From an uncultured Litoreibacter sp. (lineage in GTDB: Bacteria; Pseudomonadota; Alphaproteobacteria; Rhodobacterales; Rhodobacteraceae): a stretch of DNA of 64,000 nt. The notes under the pieces were generated by a model. It had not been told where the DNA came from, did not search any database, and saw nothing but the letters and a program-made list of their open reading frames with translations. How positions within the stretch are numbered: the stretch's first letter is position 1; every line of letters starts with the position of its first letter. Location: contig NZ_CANKWO010000004.1 of the NCBI RefSeq assembly GCF_947487515.1, positions 310,001 to 374,000 of the forward strand, in the 5' to 3' direction. Shown here in pieces: positions 1-9,009 of this stretch. A program made the position numbers and the translations under genes.

Positions 1-156
1 GTCACCGTTCAGCCCGGCTTTACGCTTTGGGCGATTGCGCGCGACAGGTTTGGGACCGGAGACCAATATGTCCGCGTCTACGAGGCCAACCGCGACCTGA
101 TCCGTGATCCGGATTTGATCTACCCCGGGCAGGTTTTCACCTTACCACAAGAGTAG
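1..156 (+). CDS. LysM-domain protein, C-terminal end (partial)
   Basis: The reading frame enters from outside the window and stops at TAG 154-156, so only the last 51 residues are visible. They form one complete LysM module: a start of the type VxPGxTLWAIA, a central segment with YVRVYEANRD, and an ending IYPGQVFTLP. LysM modules bind peptidoglycan N-acetylglucosamine chains. A C-terminal LysM preceding an Atm1-like ABC transporter gene is, from memory, a common Rhodobacterales arrangement. The N-terminal domains and the total length cannot be judged. Confidence 0.85.
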   Translation, partial: VTVQPGFTLWAIARDRFGTGDQYVRVYEANRDLIRDPDLIYPGQVFTLPQE

Positions 157-350
157 CGGCTGCGTGCGCGGGGGGATCCGGCTTCTGAAGGGGCATTTGG
201 CCGCCCAAGCGGTTGTTTGCGGCCCAATGGTCAAGAAATTTGCACAGATAGAGCCCAACGCGCCGCGATTCCGTGATGACGGGTCTGGCCCTTCTTCTGC
301 GCGCTCCGTAAGCTGCTGATCTTGAGCACCTGCGCAGAAAGCCCGCCCCT

Positions 351-2177
351 ATGGTTACCGAAGTCTCCGACGCCCGTTTGAAGCAAGATTTGCGCAAAGA
401 CGGCTTTCACGTGTTGCGCAAAGTGTTGCCCTACCTTTGGCCTGAGGGAAAAGCTTGGGTAAAGCGGCGGGTGGTCTTCGCCTTGGGGTTCTTGGTCCTG
501 TCCAAGATTATCGCGATGGTTTCGGCGCCCTTGATGGGCATGGCGGTCGATGCTTTGGGCAACGGGGCCGCGGGTCCGGCTTGGCTGCTGGGTGTCGGGG
601 CGGTGGGGATCACCTTGGCCTATGGGATTGCGCGGTTGCTCAATGTGGGTTTCCAACAATTGCGCGACGTGGTGTTTGCAGTGGTGGGGCAGCGGGCGCT
701 GCGGATGTTGGCGCTCGAGACTTTCACCCATATTCACCGTCTGTCGATGCGCTACCACATCACGCGAAAGACTGGCGGCCTGTCTCGGATCATCGAGCGC
801 GGGGTCAAAGGTGTTGAATTCCTGTTGCGGTTTTTGCTGTTCTCTATCGGGCCGCTCATTTTGGAATTGCTGTTTATTTCCGGCTATTTGGCCATCGTCT
901 TTAGTGTTTGGTATCTCGTCGTCGTGCTGGTTACGATTGCCCTCTACACTTGGTTCACCTTTGCGGTGACCGAATGGCGTGTGCGCATGCGCAAGGAAAT
1001 GAACGACCAAGACACTGACGCCAACCAAAAGGCCATCGATTCACTGTTGAACTTCGAGACGGTGAAATACTTCGGAGCCGAGCAACGCGAGGCCTCCCGC
1101 TATGACAGCGCCATGGAGAAATATGTCGCCGCCGCGCTGAAGACATCCTACTCGCTGGCCTTTTTGAACTTCGGTCAATCGCTGTTGATCACTGCGGGCT
1201 TGGTGACCGTTATGGTTATGGCGGCGTTCGGTGTGCAAAACGGGACGATGACCGTTGGCGGGTTTGTGGTGGTCAATGCCTATATGATCCAGATCACCAT
1301 GCCGTTGAATTTCTTGGGGACGGTTTACCGCGAAATTCGCCAGTCATTGGTGGATATGGGAGAGATGTTCACCCTGTTGGAGCAACCCGCAGAGGTGACT
1401 GACAAGCCGGATGCTCCGGCCTTGGTGGTGACGGAAGGGGCGGTGCGTCTGGAGGATGTGCATTTTGGCTATGACGCCGAGCGCCCGATCCTGAAAGGGG
1501 TATCCCTTGAGGTGCACGCAGGGCAAACGGTGGCTATCGTGGGCCCTTCGGGGTCTGGTAAATCCACCATTGGCCGCCTGTTGTTCCGCTTCTATGACGC
1601 GAGTGCTGGGGGATTGTCGATTGACGGCCAAGATGTGCGCGATGTTACGCAAACCAGCTTGCATGACGCCATCGGCGTGGTGCCTCAGGACACCGTTTTG
1701 TTCAATGATACGGTCCTCTACAACATCGCCTACGGCAAAGCCGGCGCCACTCGCGCCGAGATCGAAGAGGCCGCCAAGGCCGCTAAAATCCACGACTTTA
1801 TCATGGACCTGCCCGACGGCTATGAGACCACAGTGGGGGAGCGCGGTTTGAAACTATCTGGCGGCGAGAAGCAGCGGGTGGGCATCGCGCGCACCTTGCT
1901 GAAAAACCCGCCGATCCTGTTGCTGGACGAGGCAACCTCCGCGCTGGATACCGAAACCGAGGCCGACATTCAGCATTCGCTGCGCGACATGGCGCATGGG
2001 CGCACAACAATCACTATCGCCCACCGATTGTCGACGATTTCGGATGCGGATCTGATTGTGGTGTTGGAAAACGGGGTTGTGGCAGAACAAGGCACGCATG
2101 ACGCCTTGCTGGCACGAGACGGCCGGTATGCGTCGCTGTGGCATCGTCAACTTGCAGAAGACGAAGAGGCGGCGTAG
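351..2177 (+). CDS. Atm1/ABCB7-type ABC exporter (fused permease-ATPase)
   Basis: This 608-residue half-transporter has an N-terminal six-helix membrane domain (about residues 35-330) and a C-terminal nucleotide-binding domain. Walker A (GPSGSGKST) starts near residue 398; the signature LSGGEKQR, Walker B ILLLDEATSALD and the H-loop in TIAHRLST follow in order. The early segment LPYLWP and the overall layout match Atm1/HmtA-type exporters, which move glutathione-linked metal or sulfur compounds across the inner membrane. No strong ribosome-binding site precedes the ATG at 351, so a slightly different start is possible. The gene runs convergently to the PAAR gene. The substrate is inferred from family only. 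Confidence 0.88.
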   Translation: MVTEVSDARLKQDLRKDGFHVLRKVLPYLWPEGKAWVKRRVVFALGFLVLSKIIAMVSAPLMGMAVDALGNGAAGPAWLLGVGAVGITLAYGIARLLNVGFQQLRDVVFAVVGQRALRMLALETFTHIHRLSMRYHITRKTGGLSRIIERGVKGVEFLLRFLLFSIGPLILELLFISGYLAIVFSVWYLVVVLVTIALYTWFTFAVTEWRVRMRKEMNDQDTDANQKAIDSLLNFETVKYFGAEQREASRYDSAMEKYVAAALKTSYSLAFLNFGQSLLITAGLVTVMVMAAFGVQNGTMTVGGFVVVNAYMIQITMPLNFLGTVYREIRQSLVDMGEMFTLLEQPAEVTDKPDAPALVVTEGAVRLEDVHFGYDAERPILKGVSLEVHAGQTVAIVGPSGSGKSTIGRLLFRFYDASAGGLSIDGQDVRDVTQTSLHDAIGVVPQDTVLFNDTVLYNIAYGKAGATRAEIEEAAKAAKIHDFIMDLPDGYETTVGERGLKLSGGEKQRVGIARTLLKNPPILLLDEATSALDTETEADIQHSLRDMAHGRTTITIAHRLSTISDADLIVVLENGVVAEQGTHDALLARDGRYASLWHRQLAEDEEAA

Positions 2178-2208
2178 CTGAAATATAACTACACCGCCCA
2201 AGCTGTGT

Positions 2209-2499
2209 TCAGTCGATAATTACAGTTGGAAACCCAACCACGATCTTGCCGCCATGCGCGGTCCCGTCGCCGAGACGTGCGGCGGGTTTGTTGTTGATCA
2301 TCACCTTGCTGGAGCCCTGCGTGATCGTGTCGGGCGGGCCGACACAGACGCACATGTCGCCAACCACGGCAGCGGGCGAGCCGCCGATCAGCACATTCGG
2401 CGCACAGGGGCCGGAAATCGGACCACCGACATGCGGTTTCGGGCCAGGATCGACCATAGGGCAGACGTGATTGTCGCCTAGACGGGCTGCGGGGGGCAT
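2209..2499 (-). CDS. PAAR-domain spike-tip protein
   Basis: This 96-residue protein is a stand-alone PAAR domain, recognisable from the start PPAARLGD, the repeated Pro/Gly-rich turns (GGPISGP, IGGSPAAVVGD) and the end PAARLGDGTAHGGKI. PAAR proteins form the sharpened zinc-binding cone on the VgrG spike of type VI secretion or related contractile systems. An AAGGAGG ribosome-binding site sits just before the ATG. The gene lies 12 bases downstream of a beta-helical spike-like gene, with which it is surely co-transcribed. There is no room for a fused effector domain. No sheath, tube or baseplate genes lie in the window, so the pair is orphaned from its apparatus. Confidence 0.9.
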   Translation of the reverse strand: MPPAARLGDNHVCPMVDPGPKPHVGGPISGPCAPNVLIGGSPAAVVGDMCVCVGPPDTITQGSSKVMINNKPAARLGDGTAHGGKIVVGFPTVIID

Positions 2500-2511
2500 A
2501 TCCGTGCCTCC

Positions 2512-2952
2512 TTAGTTGATGCGGATCATCGCGCCACGCACGATGGTCTCGCCGTCGGAAATCAAAGTTGATTCCTCGCTGCCGGAGCCGGTGAAGGCCT
2601 TGGTGGCGTCCGCGGAAATGTCGGTCGCATTCAATGTCAGGGTTTCCGCCGCTGCCGCCGTCACGTTGTTATCTGCAACCAACGTGAGATCGCCGCCGCT
2701 GTTGATGGTCACTCCGTCTTGGCCGGATAGATTTAGATGGCCCATAGAGTTCACCGATAAGGACTGCGTGGCGTTTATCCGCAGGCTGTCTTGGTCGGGG
2801 GTAATCACCAGATCAGGGGTGTCGGAGGGCGCTTTGGCCTCTCTTGGATCTTCGATATGAACAACCAGACCGCCGGGTGTCGTGATGACAAGGCGTCCTT
2901 CTGTCTGGTCGTAGCTGATATCAAGCGGGGATTTGGTGCTTAAATCGGTCAT
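2512..2952 (-). CDS. Short beta-helical spike-like protein (VgrG/gp5 C-terminus-like)
   Basis: The 146-residue protein has short beta-forming repeats in its second half (for example LNLSGQDGVTINSGGDLTL), as expected for the trimeric beta-helix needle at the end of VgrG/gp5-like spikes. The first half (LVITTPGGLVVHIEDP) is also strand-rich. It lacks the gp27-like and OB-fold domains of a complete VgrG, so it is either a separate needle segment or an adaptor for the PAAR tip encoded directly downstream. A clear AGGAGA ribosome-binding site precedes the ATG. The role is inferred from shape and from the PAAR neighbour; no catalytic motif is visible. Confidence 0.6.
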   Translation of the reverse strand: MTDLSTKSPLDISYDQTEGRLVITTPGGLVVHIEDPREAKAPSDTPDLVITPDQDSLRINATQSLSVNSMGHLNLSGQDGVTINSGGDLTLVADNNVTAAAAETLTLNATDISADATKAFTGSGSEESTLISDGETIVRGAMIRIN

Positions 2953-3064
2953 AATGTGTCTCCTACAATGCCGCTATCAAAGCAGAATTTGACTGAGGTA
3001 TAAAGGGGAAAGCTCATTCGGAGGCGAGACAGGCATCTTTGAAATGCACAGCCCCTCCAAAGGG

Positions 3065-3787
3065 TCACGCCGTCAAGGCAAACTCCACCGCTGCATTGCA
3101 GTGCAGTTCAGCCGTGTTGAACATCGGAAAATCGGGGAGGTCGCTTTGCTCTATCAACAGGAATATTTCGGTGCAGCCAAGGATCAACCCCTCAGCACCG
3201 TCTTCCCGACGCAACCTTTGCGCGATCTCAAGGTAGCGTTGCCTTGAGCTATCGCGAAGTTTCCCCTTCACCAACTCTTCAAAGATGATCCGGTCAATAT
3301 CTTCTTGTTCTTGATCCGTGGGGGCAATCGCGGTGATGCCGAATTTTTGCTCAAACCGCGTTTTGAGATAGTCCATCTGCATGACCGGACGCGTCCCGAA
3401 CAGTGCGACCTTGGAGAGGCCCTTGGCCTGCATGGCGGCGCCGGTAGGATCTGCAATATGGATCATCGGAATAGGAGTATTTGCGATCAAACCCTCCAGC
3501 GGTTTATGAAGCGTGTTGGAAACACATAAGACAACGTCCGCTCCGCCCGCGACCAGCGCATCAATCTTCAACTGCATATACCCCTCAAGGCCGTCCCAAT
3601 CATTATTGCGAACAAAGGCTTCGATGTTCCCGAAATTCATTCCTGCAATAAGCGTTTCCGCGATATCCCAACCGCCAAGCCGCGCGTTTACGGCATCGTT
3701 CAGAAACCGGTAATATTCCGCTGTCGCCACGTTGGAACAGCCGCCTAGCAAGCCAATTGTCTTTTGTTTTAAAGGTCTGGTGGTCAT
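3065..3787 (-). CDS. Aspartate/glutamate racemase family protein
   Basis: The 240-residue protein starts at MTTRPLK and begins with the family motif IGLLGGCSNVATAEYY. It keeps both catalytic cysteines of the cofactor-independent Asp/Glu racemases: the first in VVLCVSNT and the second in LILGCTEI. These enzymes invert amino-acid stereochemistry by a two-base mechanism. The frame stays open upstream to 4147, but that extension is Pro/Cys-rich, overlaps the antisense side of the protease gene and matches nothing, so I start at 3787. The substrate may be aspartate, glutamate or a relative. The gene stands alone. Confidence 0.88.
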   Translation of the reverse strand: MTTRPLKQKTIGLLGGCSNVATAEYYRFLNDAVNARLGGWDIAETLIAGMNFGNIEAFVRNNDWDGLEGYMQLKIDALVAGGADVVLCVSNTLHKPLEGLIANTPIPMIHIADPTGAAMQAKGLSKVALFGTRPVMQMDYLKTRFEQKFGITAIAPTDQEQEDIDRIIFEELVKGKLRDSSRQRYLEIAQRLRREDGAEGLILGCTEIFLLIEQSDLPDFPMFNTAELHCNAAVEFALTA

Positions 3788-3919
3788 CAGTTGCAGTTTC
3801 CCAAATGAACGAACGGAAACCAAACTTTGGCTGCACCACATTGCATTTGCAAGGCCGTCTCGGGGCAACTTTTGCACGGCGACGCGCGCAGTCGGAGGCG
3901 GGCAGAGAGGGCAGAGAAA

Positions 3920-3938
3920 GGGATGCGCATAGCATCCC
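3920..3938 (-). terminator. Hairpin downstream of the serine protease gene
   Basis: A perfect 7-bp inverted repeat, GGGATGC and GCATCCC, flanks a 5-base loop. On the minus strand it is followed by TTTCTCT. It lies 16 bases beyond the protease stop codon and fits a modest rho-independent terminator. Confidence 0.5.
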
Positions 3939-3953
3939 CGCAAATCCCCCGAA

Positions 3954-4772
3954 TTAGTTGGTGATCTGGGGCAAGCGGGAGGTGACAACGCCGGTGGCGC
4001 GTCGGCTGCTCCCAACCTTGAGAAACTTCGACTTGGCATTTCTGGTGTTAAGATCGCGCACCAACCTGTCCACATCCGGCCCCATTGCCACACCAAGGGC
4101 AACCTCGCGTTTGCCTCGGGTTCCCACAGAGGACATGACAGAAGCAATTTGCGGGCCCTGATGGGTCATTACAAACACCGGAGATCCGGAAGAGCCGTAG
4201 TCAATATCGCAGGTGTAGTGCAGCACATTGGCCCGTGCGTGGGTCATGTTGCAGCCGTCTTCCAATGCTGGAACCTCCGACCGCCCCCGCGCATAAGACA
4301 CCACCATGACACGGTCGTTGCTGTTCGGTTTGCGATGCGTGCGAAACGGCGTCACAGCGGCGTTATTGATCGGGCGCTCCAGTTCGATGACCGCGACATC
4401 AGTCGCAATCTCGGAGTAGCTGTTCGTGCCGCCGCCATAGGTGTAATCTGGGTGCACGGCAAAGCGTTTGCCGCTTCGTGTAGCAGCTGAGCGGCCGTGC
4501 CGGTATCCAGCGCGAAAGGTGATTTTCTTTGCGTCTACCGTCTTCCCCGTGCGCTTGTCGTAGACGCAATGGGCCGCAGTGAGAACCAGTTTGGGGGAGA
4601 TCAACGCGCCCGTGCAAAACCCAAACCGGCCAAGATCAAGTCGCCCCACCGCTTGCCACGGCATCACCTCAGACGGGCTATCCAATGGCTTATGCGGCGC
4701 GGTATCGTCAGCCCGCAGGGGGGACTGCATGCTAAGGCAGATTACAAATATAGACAGCAGTAGGCGTTTCAT
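3954..4772 (-). CDS. Trypsin-like (S1) serine protease, secreted
   Basis: The 272-residue protein starts with a Sec signal peptide (MKRLLLSIFVICLSMQS, probable cleavage near RADD). All three catalytic residues of the chymotrypsin fold are present: His in LTAAHCVYD, Asp in TDVAVIEL and Ser in GSSGSPVF. It acts in the periplasm or outside the cell. The length suits a single protease domain without a PDZ domain, unlike DegP/HtrA, and resembles the V8-like trypsin group common in alphaproteobacteria. A terminator-like hairpin follows. Its targets are not predictable from the sequence. Confidence 0.9.
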   Translation of the reverse strand: MKRLLLSIFVICLSMQSPLRADDTAPHKPLDSPSEVMPWQAVGRLDLGRFGFCTGALISPKLVLTAAHCVYDKRTGKTVDAKKITFRAGYRHGRSAATRSGKRFAVHPDYTYGGGTNSYSEIATDVAVIELERPINNAAVTPFRTHRKPNSNDRVMVVSYARGRSEVPALEDGCNMTHARANVLHYTCDIDYGSSGSPVFVMTHQGPQIASVMSSVGTRGKREVALGVAMGPDVDRLVRDLNTRNAKSKFLKVGSSRRATGVVTSRLPQITN

Positions 4773-4814
4773 AGATGCGGTATCTACGCACCCATTTTGG
4801 CAATATTACGACGC

Positions 4815-5477
4815 TCAAAGGGGCAATTGATCCAACAATCGCGCCGCCTCTGTATGGCAATCGGCCAGTTTTTCGCGATCTTCGCCTGGGTAGAACCGCC
4901 CGCGCGTAGCCGTTGGCATTGGGGCCGGTGTAAGCATGTGCACCCGAAGACCCGATTTTGCCGTCTCGTCGCGCCAGCTTGATGCCATGCGCATTTGCGC
5001 CGCTTTGCTTAGGCCGTAGGCTCCGTGAAACTTGTCGCTTTGCTCAGGATCATCAAAGAGAACCGCTTGTCCTGCCTTCGCGGCCTTCAGAAGCGGGGTG
5101 GTGTTCAGGATCAACCGCGCGGTGGCGCGCACATTGGTCGCCAGTGTTTTGTCCAGATCCTTGGCGTCTACATGCTCCATCGGGGACAAAGGCGGGGCGT
5201 GCACGGCGGCGTGAATAAGCAGATCGACGTATCCCCAACGCTCATGGATCGAGTGGCAAATCTGCGCCATGGCCTCGTCGTCATTTATGTCGACCGGCAC
5301 CAAAGTGGCGCTGCCGCCCTTCGCCTTTATCCGGTCGTCAAGTTCCTCCAAGCCGCCGACGGTGCGGGCCAAGGCAATCACGTGATACCCACATGCGCCT
5401 AGGTTTTCAGCCATTGCAGCGCCAAGGCCACGCGAGGCGCCGGTGACCAGCGCAATTTTTGGAGATGAATCTGTCAT
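4815..5477 (-). CDS. YciK-like short-chain dehydrogenase with altered active site
   Basis: This 220-residue SDR has the nucleotide-binding motif TGASRGLG near its start and the YxxxK pair in AYGLSKAA. The ending FYPGEDREKL resembles YciK-type SDRs. The classical catalytic serine, expected 12-14 residues before the tyrosine, is replaced: that segment reads VLFDDPEQ. The asparagine of the tetrad lies in ATNVRAT. I take ATG 5477 as start because TGASRGLG then lies at the usual distance; the frame is open to 5552. It may be a weak or moonlighting oxidoreductase. The substrate is unknown. Confidence 0.85.
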   Translation of the reverse strand: MTDSSPKIALVTGASRGLGAAMAENLGACGYHVIALARTVGGLEELDDRIKAKGGSATLVPVDINDDEAMAQICHSIHERWGYVDLLIHAAVHAPPLSPMEHVDAKDLDKTLATNVRATARLILNTTPLLKAAKAGQAVLFDDPEQSDKFHGAYGLSKAAQMRMASSWRDETAKSGLRVHMLTPAPMPTATRGRFYPGEDREKLADCHTEAARLLDQLPL

Positions 5478-5613
5478 GGGGTCTTTCGTGTCATTCCGGC
5501 GCTTGAGGATCAAGTGCGGATTGCCCGTCTGTGTCACGCAGCCGCGCCACATCAGGTGAATTCGGGCCGATACAGCTGCGCACGCGGGGAGGTGTCATGG
5601 ATCACAAAAGAAA

Positions 5614-5646
5614 AAACGCCGCTCCCAAGACATTGGGGCGGCGTTT
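5614..5646 (-). terminator. Rho-independent terminator of purF
   Basis: A 9-bp perfect stem (AAACGCCGC and GCGGCGTTT) encloses a 15-base loop. On the minus strand it ends in a T-run, as expected for termination of purF transcription 38 bases past its stop codon. The A/T-flanked symmetry may also let it work on plus-strand transcripts. Confidence 0.75.
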
Positions 5647-5683
5647 CAACTGTATAAGATGTCGAAGGCCTGTCCGAGTAGGG

Positions 5684-7171
5684 TTACTCGGCTGCTTTCA
5701 GCTCGAACCCTTTAGTGATCTGGTCGCTGGGAGCCACGGGATATTCCCCCGAGAAACAGGCGTCGCAATATTGCGGTGACTTAGCGTCGCGACCTTTGCT
5801 TTCGCCAACGGCTCGGTACAGCCCGTCAAGTGAGATGAACTTCAAGCTGTCCACACCCAAGTGATCACGCATCTCATCCTCGGTCATGGTTGCCGCCAAA
5901 AGTTTTTCACGTTGCGGGGTGTCCACGCCATAAAAACAAGGCCAAGCGGTGGGCGGAGAGGCAATGCGGAAGTGAACTTCTGCTGCCCCAGCGTCAAGGA
6001 TCATTTCCTTGATCTTGCGAGAGGTCGTGCCACGCACGACGGAATCATCCACCAAAATCACCCGCTTACCTTTGATCAGCGCTCGGTTGACGTTCAACTT
6101 CAGGCGGACGCCCATGTTGCGGATCTGTTCGGTGGGCTCGATGAACGTCCGGCCCATATATTGGTTGCGGATGATGCCCATGGCGTAGGGAATGCCAGAT
6201 TCCAAACTGTAGCCAATGGCCGCCGGAGTGCCCGAATCCGGCACGGGGCAGATTAAATCGGCCTCCACAGGGTTTTCCTTGGCTAACTCGCGGCCGATGT
6301 TTTCACGCGTTTCATAGACCGAGCGCCCGCCCAGAATTGAATCCGGACGTGAGAAATAGACGTGCTCGAAGATGCAAAACCGTGACTTGGCAGGCCGGAA
6401 CGGGTAGTGGCTGGCCACCCCTTTGTCGGTGATAACCACCATTTCACCAGGCTCGATCTCGCGCACAAATTCGGCCCCAATGATATCAAGGGCACAGGTT
6501 TCGGATGACAAGGCGTAGCCGCCGCCGATTTTGCCCAGCACCAGCGGACGTACTCCAAGAGGGTCACGCACGCCGATCAATTTGGTGCGGGTCATGGCCA
6601 CAACTGAGAACGCGCCTTCAACCTTGCGCAGGGCTTCTTCCATGCGGTCTGGGATCGTGCGCCCCATAGAGCGGGCCATCAGGTGAATGATGCATTCTGA
6701 ATCGCTGGAACTTTGAAAGATGGAGCCGCGCTCCACCAGTTCTTTGCGCAAAGCTTCGGCATTGGTGATATTGCCGTTATGCGCAATCGCAGCCCCGCCA
6801 AGAGAGAAGTCGCCGTAAAATGGCTGGACGTCGCGGATGGCGGTTTGTCCTTTGTTTCCGGCGGTGGAATAGCGCACATGCCCGATAGACAGGCTGCCCG
6901 GTAAGGTTTCCATCACCTTGTGAGAGGTGAAGTTATCACGCACATAACCGAAACGACGCGCCTGCTGGAAGCCGGCAGTTTCGTCATAGGTTACAATGCC
7001 ACCGGCCTCTTGGCCGCGGTGTTGCAATGCGTGAAGTCCGAGGGCGACAAAATTTGCGGCATCGGATGTCCCGATGACGCCAAAGACGCCGCATTCTTCT
7101 TTGAGTTTGTCGTCATCGAAAGGGTTTTCGAGCCATGGCTCAGGACTTTGTTTAAGGTCCGCTTGCGACAT
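5684..7171 (-). CDS. purF: Amidophosphoribosyltransferase
   Basis: This 495-residue enzyme commits PRPP to purine synthesis by making phosphoribosylamine from glutamine. The N-terminal Ntn-hydrolase glutaminase domain starts with the catalytic cysteine in EECGVFGVIG, followed by HALQHRGQE and the SIGHVRYST segment. The C-terminal phosphoribosyltransferase domain carries the PRPP loop VILVDDSVVRGTT. About 27 residues precede the cysteine, consistent with the cleaved propeptide known in this family. A terminator follows. The gene lies near cvpA, as in many proteobacteria, but here a pseudouridine synthase and a desaturase intervene. Confidence 0.97.
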   Translation of the reverse strand: MSQADLKQSPEPWLENPFDDDKLKEECGVFGVIGTSDAANFVALGLHALQHRGQEAGGIVTYDETAGFQQARRFGYVRDNFTSHKVMETLPGSLSIGHVRYSTAGNKGQTAIRDVQPFYGDFSLGGAAIAHNGNITNAEALRKELVERGSIFQSSSDSECIIHLMARSMGRTIPDRMEEALRKVEGAFSVVAMTRTKLIGVRDPLGVRPLVLGKIGGGYALSSETCALDIIGAEFVREIEPGEMVVITDKGVASHYPFRPAKSRFCIFEHVYFSRPDSILGGRSVYETRENIGRELAKENPVEADLICPVPDSGTPAAIGYSLESGIPYAMGIIRNQYMGRTFIEPTEQIRNMGVRLKLNVNRALIKGKRVILVDDSVVRGTTSRKIKEMILDAGAAEVHFRIASPPTAWPCFYGVDTPQREKLLAATMTEDEMRDHLGVDSLKFISLDGLYRAVGESKGRDAKSPQYCDACFSGEYPVAPSDQITKGFELKAAE

Positions 7172-7287
7172 TTGGGCAGCTCCGAATCCGCGTGACAGGT
7201 ATGTGACACTGGATAGGGGGTTTAAGCTGGGAAGTCACGAAGATTGGCCCGTTGCGGGCAGAAGTCTTGCGTGGCATGTCTGGGCCC

Positions 7288-7824
7288 ATGTCTCGCGTTA
7301 TTCTTTTCAACAAGCCGCATGGGGTTTTGTCCCAGTTTACCGATGGCCAAGCCCGTGCGACGCTGTCAGATTATATAGATGTCCCAAAGGTTTATGCGGC
7401 GGGGCGGTTGGATCGCGACAGCGAAGGCCTTTTGGTTTTAACCGATAACGGCAAACTGCAAGCCAAGATAGCGCACCCAAAATACAAGGCTGCCAAAACC
7501 TATATGGTGCAGGTCGAAGGCGTGCCCGAGGCAAATGCGATCGCCCAATTGCGCGCAGGGGTAATCTTGAAAGACGGCAAAACACGCCCCGCAAAGGCTG
7601 AGGCGGTGTCAGAGCCGGATTGGCTATGGCCGCGCGATCCGCCGGTGCGTGTCCGCAAAACGGTACCTGACAGCTGGCTGCGCATAACGATTAGCGAGGG
7701 GAAGAACCGCCAAGTGCGCCGAATGTGTGCCGCAGTTGGGCACCCATGTTTGCGCTTGATTCGTGTGCAAGTGGGGGAGTGGTCGCTGGAAGGAATTGCC
7801 CTTGGAGCGTGGCGGGACGCCTAG
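7288..7824 (+). CDS. RluE-like 23S rRNA pseudouridine synthase
   Basis: The 178-residue protein is a single catalytic domain of the RsuA/RluB/E/F family, without an S4 domain. Its catalytic motif is [11 protein letters not shown], containing the essential aspartate, and the family ending GKNRQVRRM is present. Size and domain content match RluE, which modifies U2457 of 23S rRNA in E. coli. I start at [10 protein letters not shown] (7288), where the family's first strand begins; the frame is open to 7252. It is transcribed convergently with the desaturase and shares a hairpin with it. Confidence 0.88.
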   Translation: MSRVILFNKPHGVLSQFTDGQARATLSDYIDVPKVYAAGRLDRDSEGLLVLTDNGKLQAKIAHPKYKAAKTYMVQVEGVPEANAIAQLRAGVILKDGKTRPAKAEAVSEPDWLWPRDPPVRVRKTVPDSWLRITISEGKNRQVRRMCAAVGHPCLRLIRVQVGEWSLEGIALGAWRDA

Positions 7825-7832
7825 GGAAGAAA

Positions 7833-7859
7833 CTGCGGTGACCCCATGAGCCACCGCAG
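7833..7859. terminator. Shared hairpin between convergent genes
   Basis: An 8-bp inverted repeat (CTGCGGTG and CACCGCAG) with an 11-base loop sits between the convergent stop codons of the pseudouridine synthase and desaturase genes. It lacks a clear T-run on either side, so it is a probable but weak bidirectional terminator. Confidence 0.45.
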
Positions 7860-7868
7860 ATCCCGTAG

Positions 7869-8921
7869 TTATGTCTCGGATGTGAACTTCTTGTGGACAT
7901 CGCGGAAGGACATCAAGCGGCGGCTTTTCTCGTCCCAAAGCTGAAGTCCAACGGTTTTGATGCTTTCACGGATCGACATGCGATTGGCTTCAGCCAGCTG
8001 CTGATGGTCACGCAACACTTCAGGCAAGCGGTAGAAAGGAATTCGCGAGTAAAGGTGGTGGACGTGATGGATGCCAATATTGGCGGAGAACCACGCCAAA
8101 ACAGGAGGCAATACATAGTGCGACGAGCCGTGCAGCGCTGCTTCGTGGACCTGCCAGTCTTCTTGATGATCCCAATGGGTTTCTTCGAACTGGTGCTGAA
8201 CATAGAACAGCCAAACGCCCAGAACCGCGGCCATCAAGGTTGACGGAATGAACACCAACAACAATGGCATTATCCCCCCAAACCAAACGATTAGGCCCAA
8301 TGCGACGGCAATTCCAATATTGGTCCCCATCGCGGATATCCAATATTTTGCGCCTTGCGTCATATAGCCGATGGGCAGGCGTTGCTCGAAGAAGAACACA
8401 TATGCGGGGCCCACAATGAACAAGGTCACTGGGTTGCGGTAAAGGCGGTATTTGAACCGTCCCCAAGCCGACCGCGCCTCGTATTCGGCGACGGTCAGCG
8501 TGTCGATGTCGCCAAAGCCACGCGCATCCAGATTGCCCGCAGCGCCGTGGTGAATGGCATGGCTGCGACGCCAGACGTCATATGGGGTGATGGTCAAAAT
8601 GCCCAAGGCACGGCCGACCCAGTCCCCAAGGGTTGAATTGGAGAAGAAGGACCCATGCCCGCAATCATGCTGGATGCAAAAGAGGCGCACCAAAAACAGC
8701 CCGTTGACCAAAGCCAATGCGACAGCCAGCCAGTAGCTGACCGACAGCATCGCCCATGCGGCTGCCCAAATCCCGATAAAGGGCAATAGCGTTACCGCCA
8801 ACTCGAATCCGGATCGCCCGATATTGGGGTCACGATATTTTGCCAAATGGCGAATCCACTGCTTCGCGGGTGCGTCTGCAGAAAGGGTTAACGCCTCAGG
8901 CGCTACTCGGTCTTGGAACAT
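7869..8921 (-). CDS. Membrane fatty acid desaturase
   Basis: The 350-residue protein shows the three histidine boxes of the membrane di-iron desaturase superfamily: HDCGH at residues 85-89, HAIHH at 121-125 and HHVHH at 285-289. Hydrophobic pairs lie between them. It introduces a double bond into an acyl chain or related lipid in the inner membrane. The layout resembles the DesA/omega-type desaturases. The gene is monocistronic between convergent and upstream spacers. The exact substrate (acyl-lipid or acyl-CoA) cannot be read from the sequence. Confidence 0.92.
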   Translation of the reverse strand: MFQDRVAPEALTLSADAPAKQWIRHLAKYRDPNIGRSGFELAVTLLPFIGIWAAAWAMLSVSYWLAVALALVNGLFLVRLFCIQHDCGHGSFFSNSTLGDWVGRALGILTITPYDVWRRSHAIHHGAAGNLDARGFGDIDTLTVAEYEARSAWGRFKYRLYRNPVTLFIVGPAYVFFFEQRLPIGYMTQGAKYWISAMGTNIGIAVALGLIVWFGGIMPLLLVFIPSTLMAAVLGVWLFYVQHQFEETHWDHQEDWQVHEAALHGSSHYVLPPVLAWFSANIGIHHVHHLYSRIPFYRLPEVLRDHQQLAEANRMSIRESIKTVGLQLWDEKSRRLMSFRDVHKKFTSET

Positions 8922-9009
8922 GCTGCTCTGTCCGTCTCTCGTAAGGGCGGTTCCCAGTAGCGATATAGCACTCAGGGGTTAACGCAAGTTTATTGAAGTA
9001 AAACCGACG

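Noticed and set aside
1-2952. LysM, spike-like and PAAR genes as part of an extracellular contractile injection system
   Set aside because: The LysM gene is on the other strand and separated by an ABC exporter; no sheath, tube or baseplate gene is present.
3788-4147. 120-residue N-terminal extension of the racemase
   Set aside because: Cys/Pro-rich text lacking family similarity, overlapping the end of the protease gene; the family start is at 3787.
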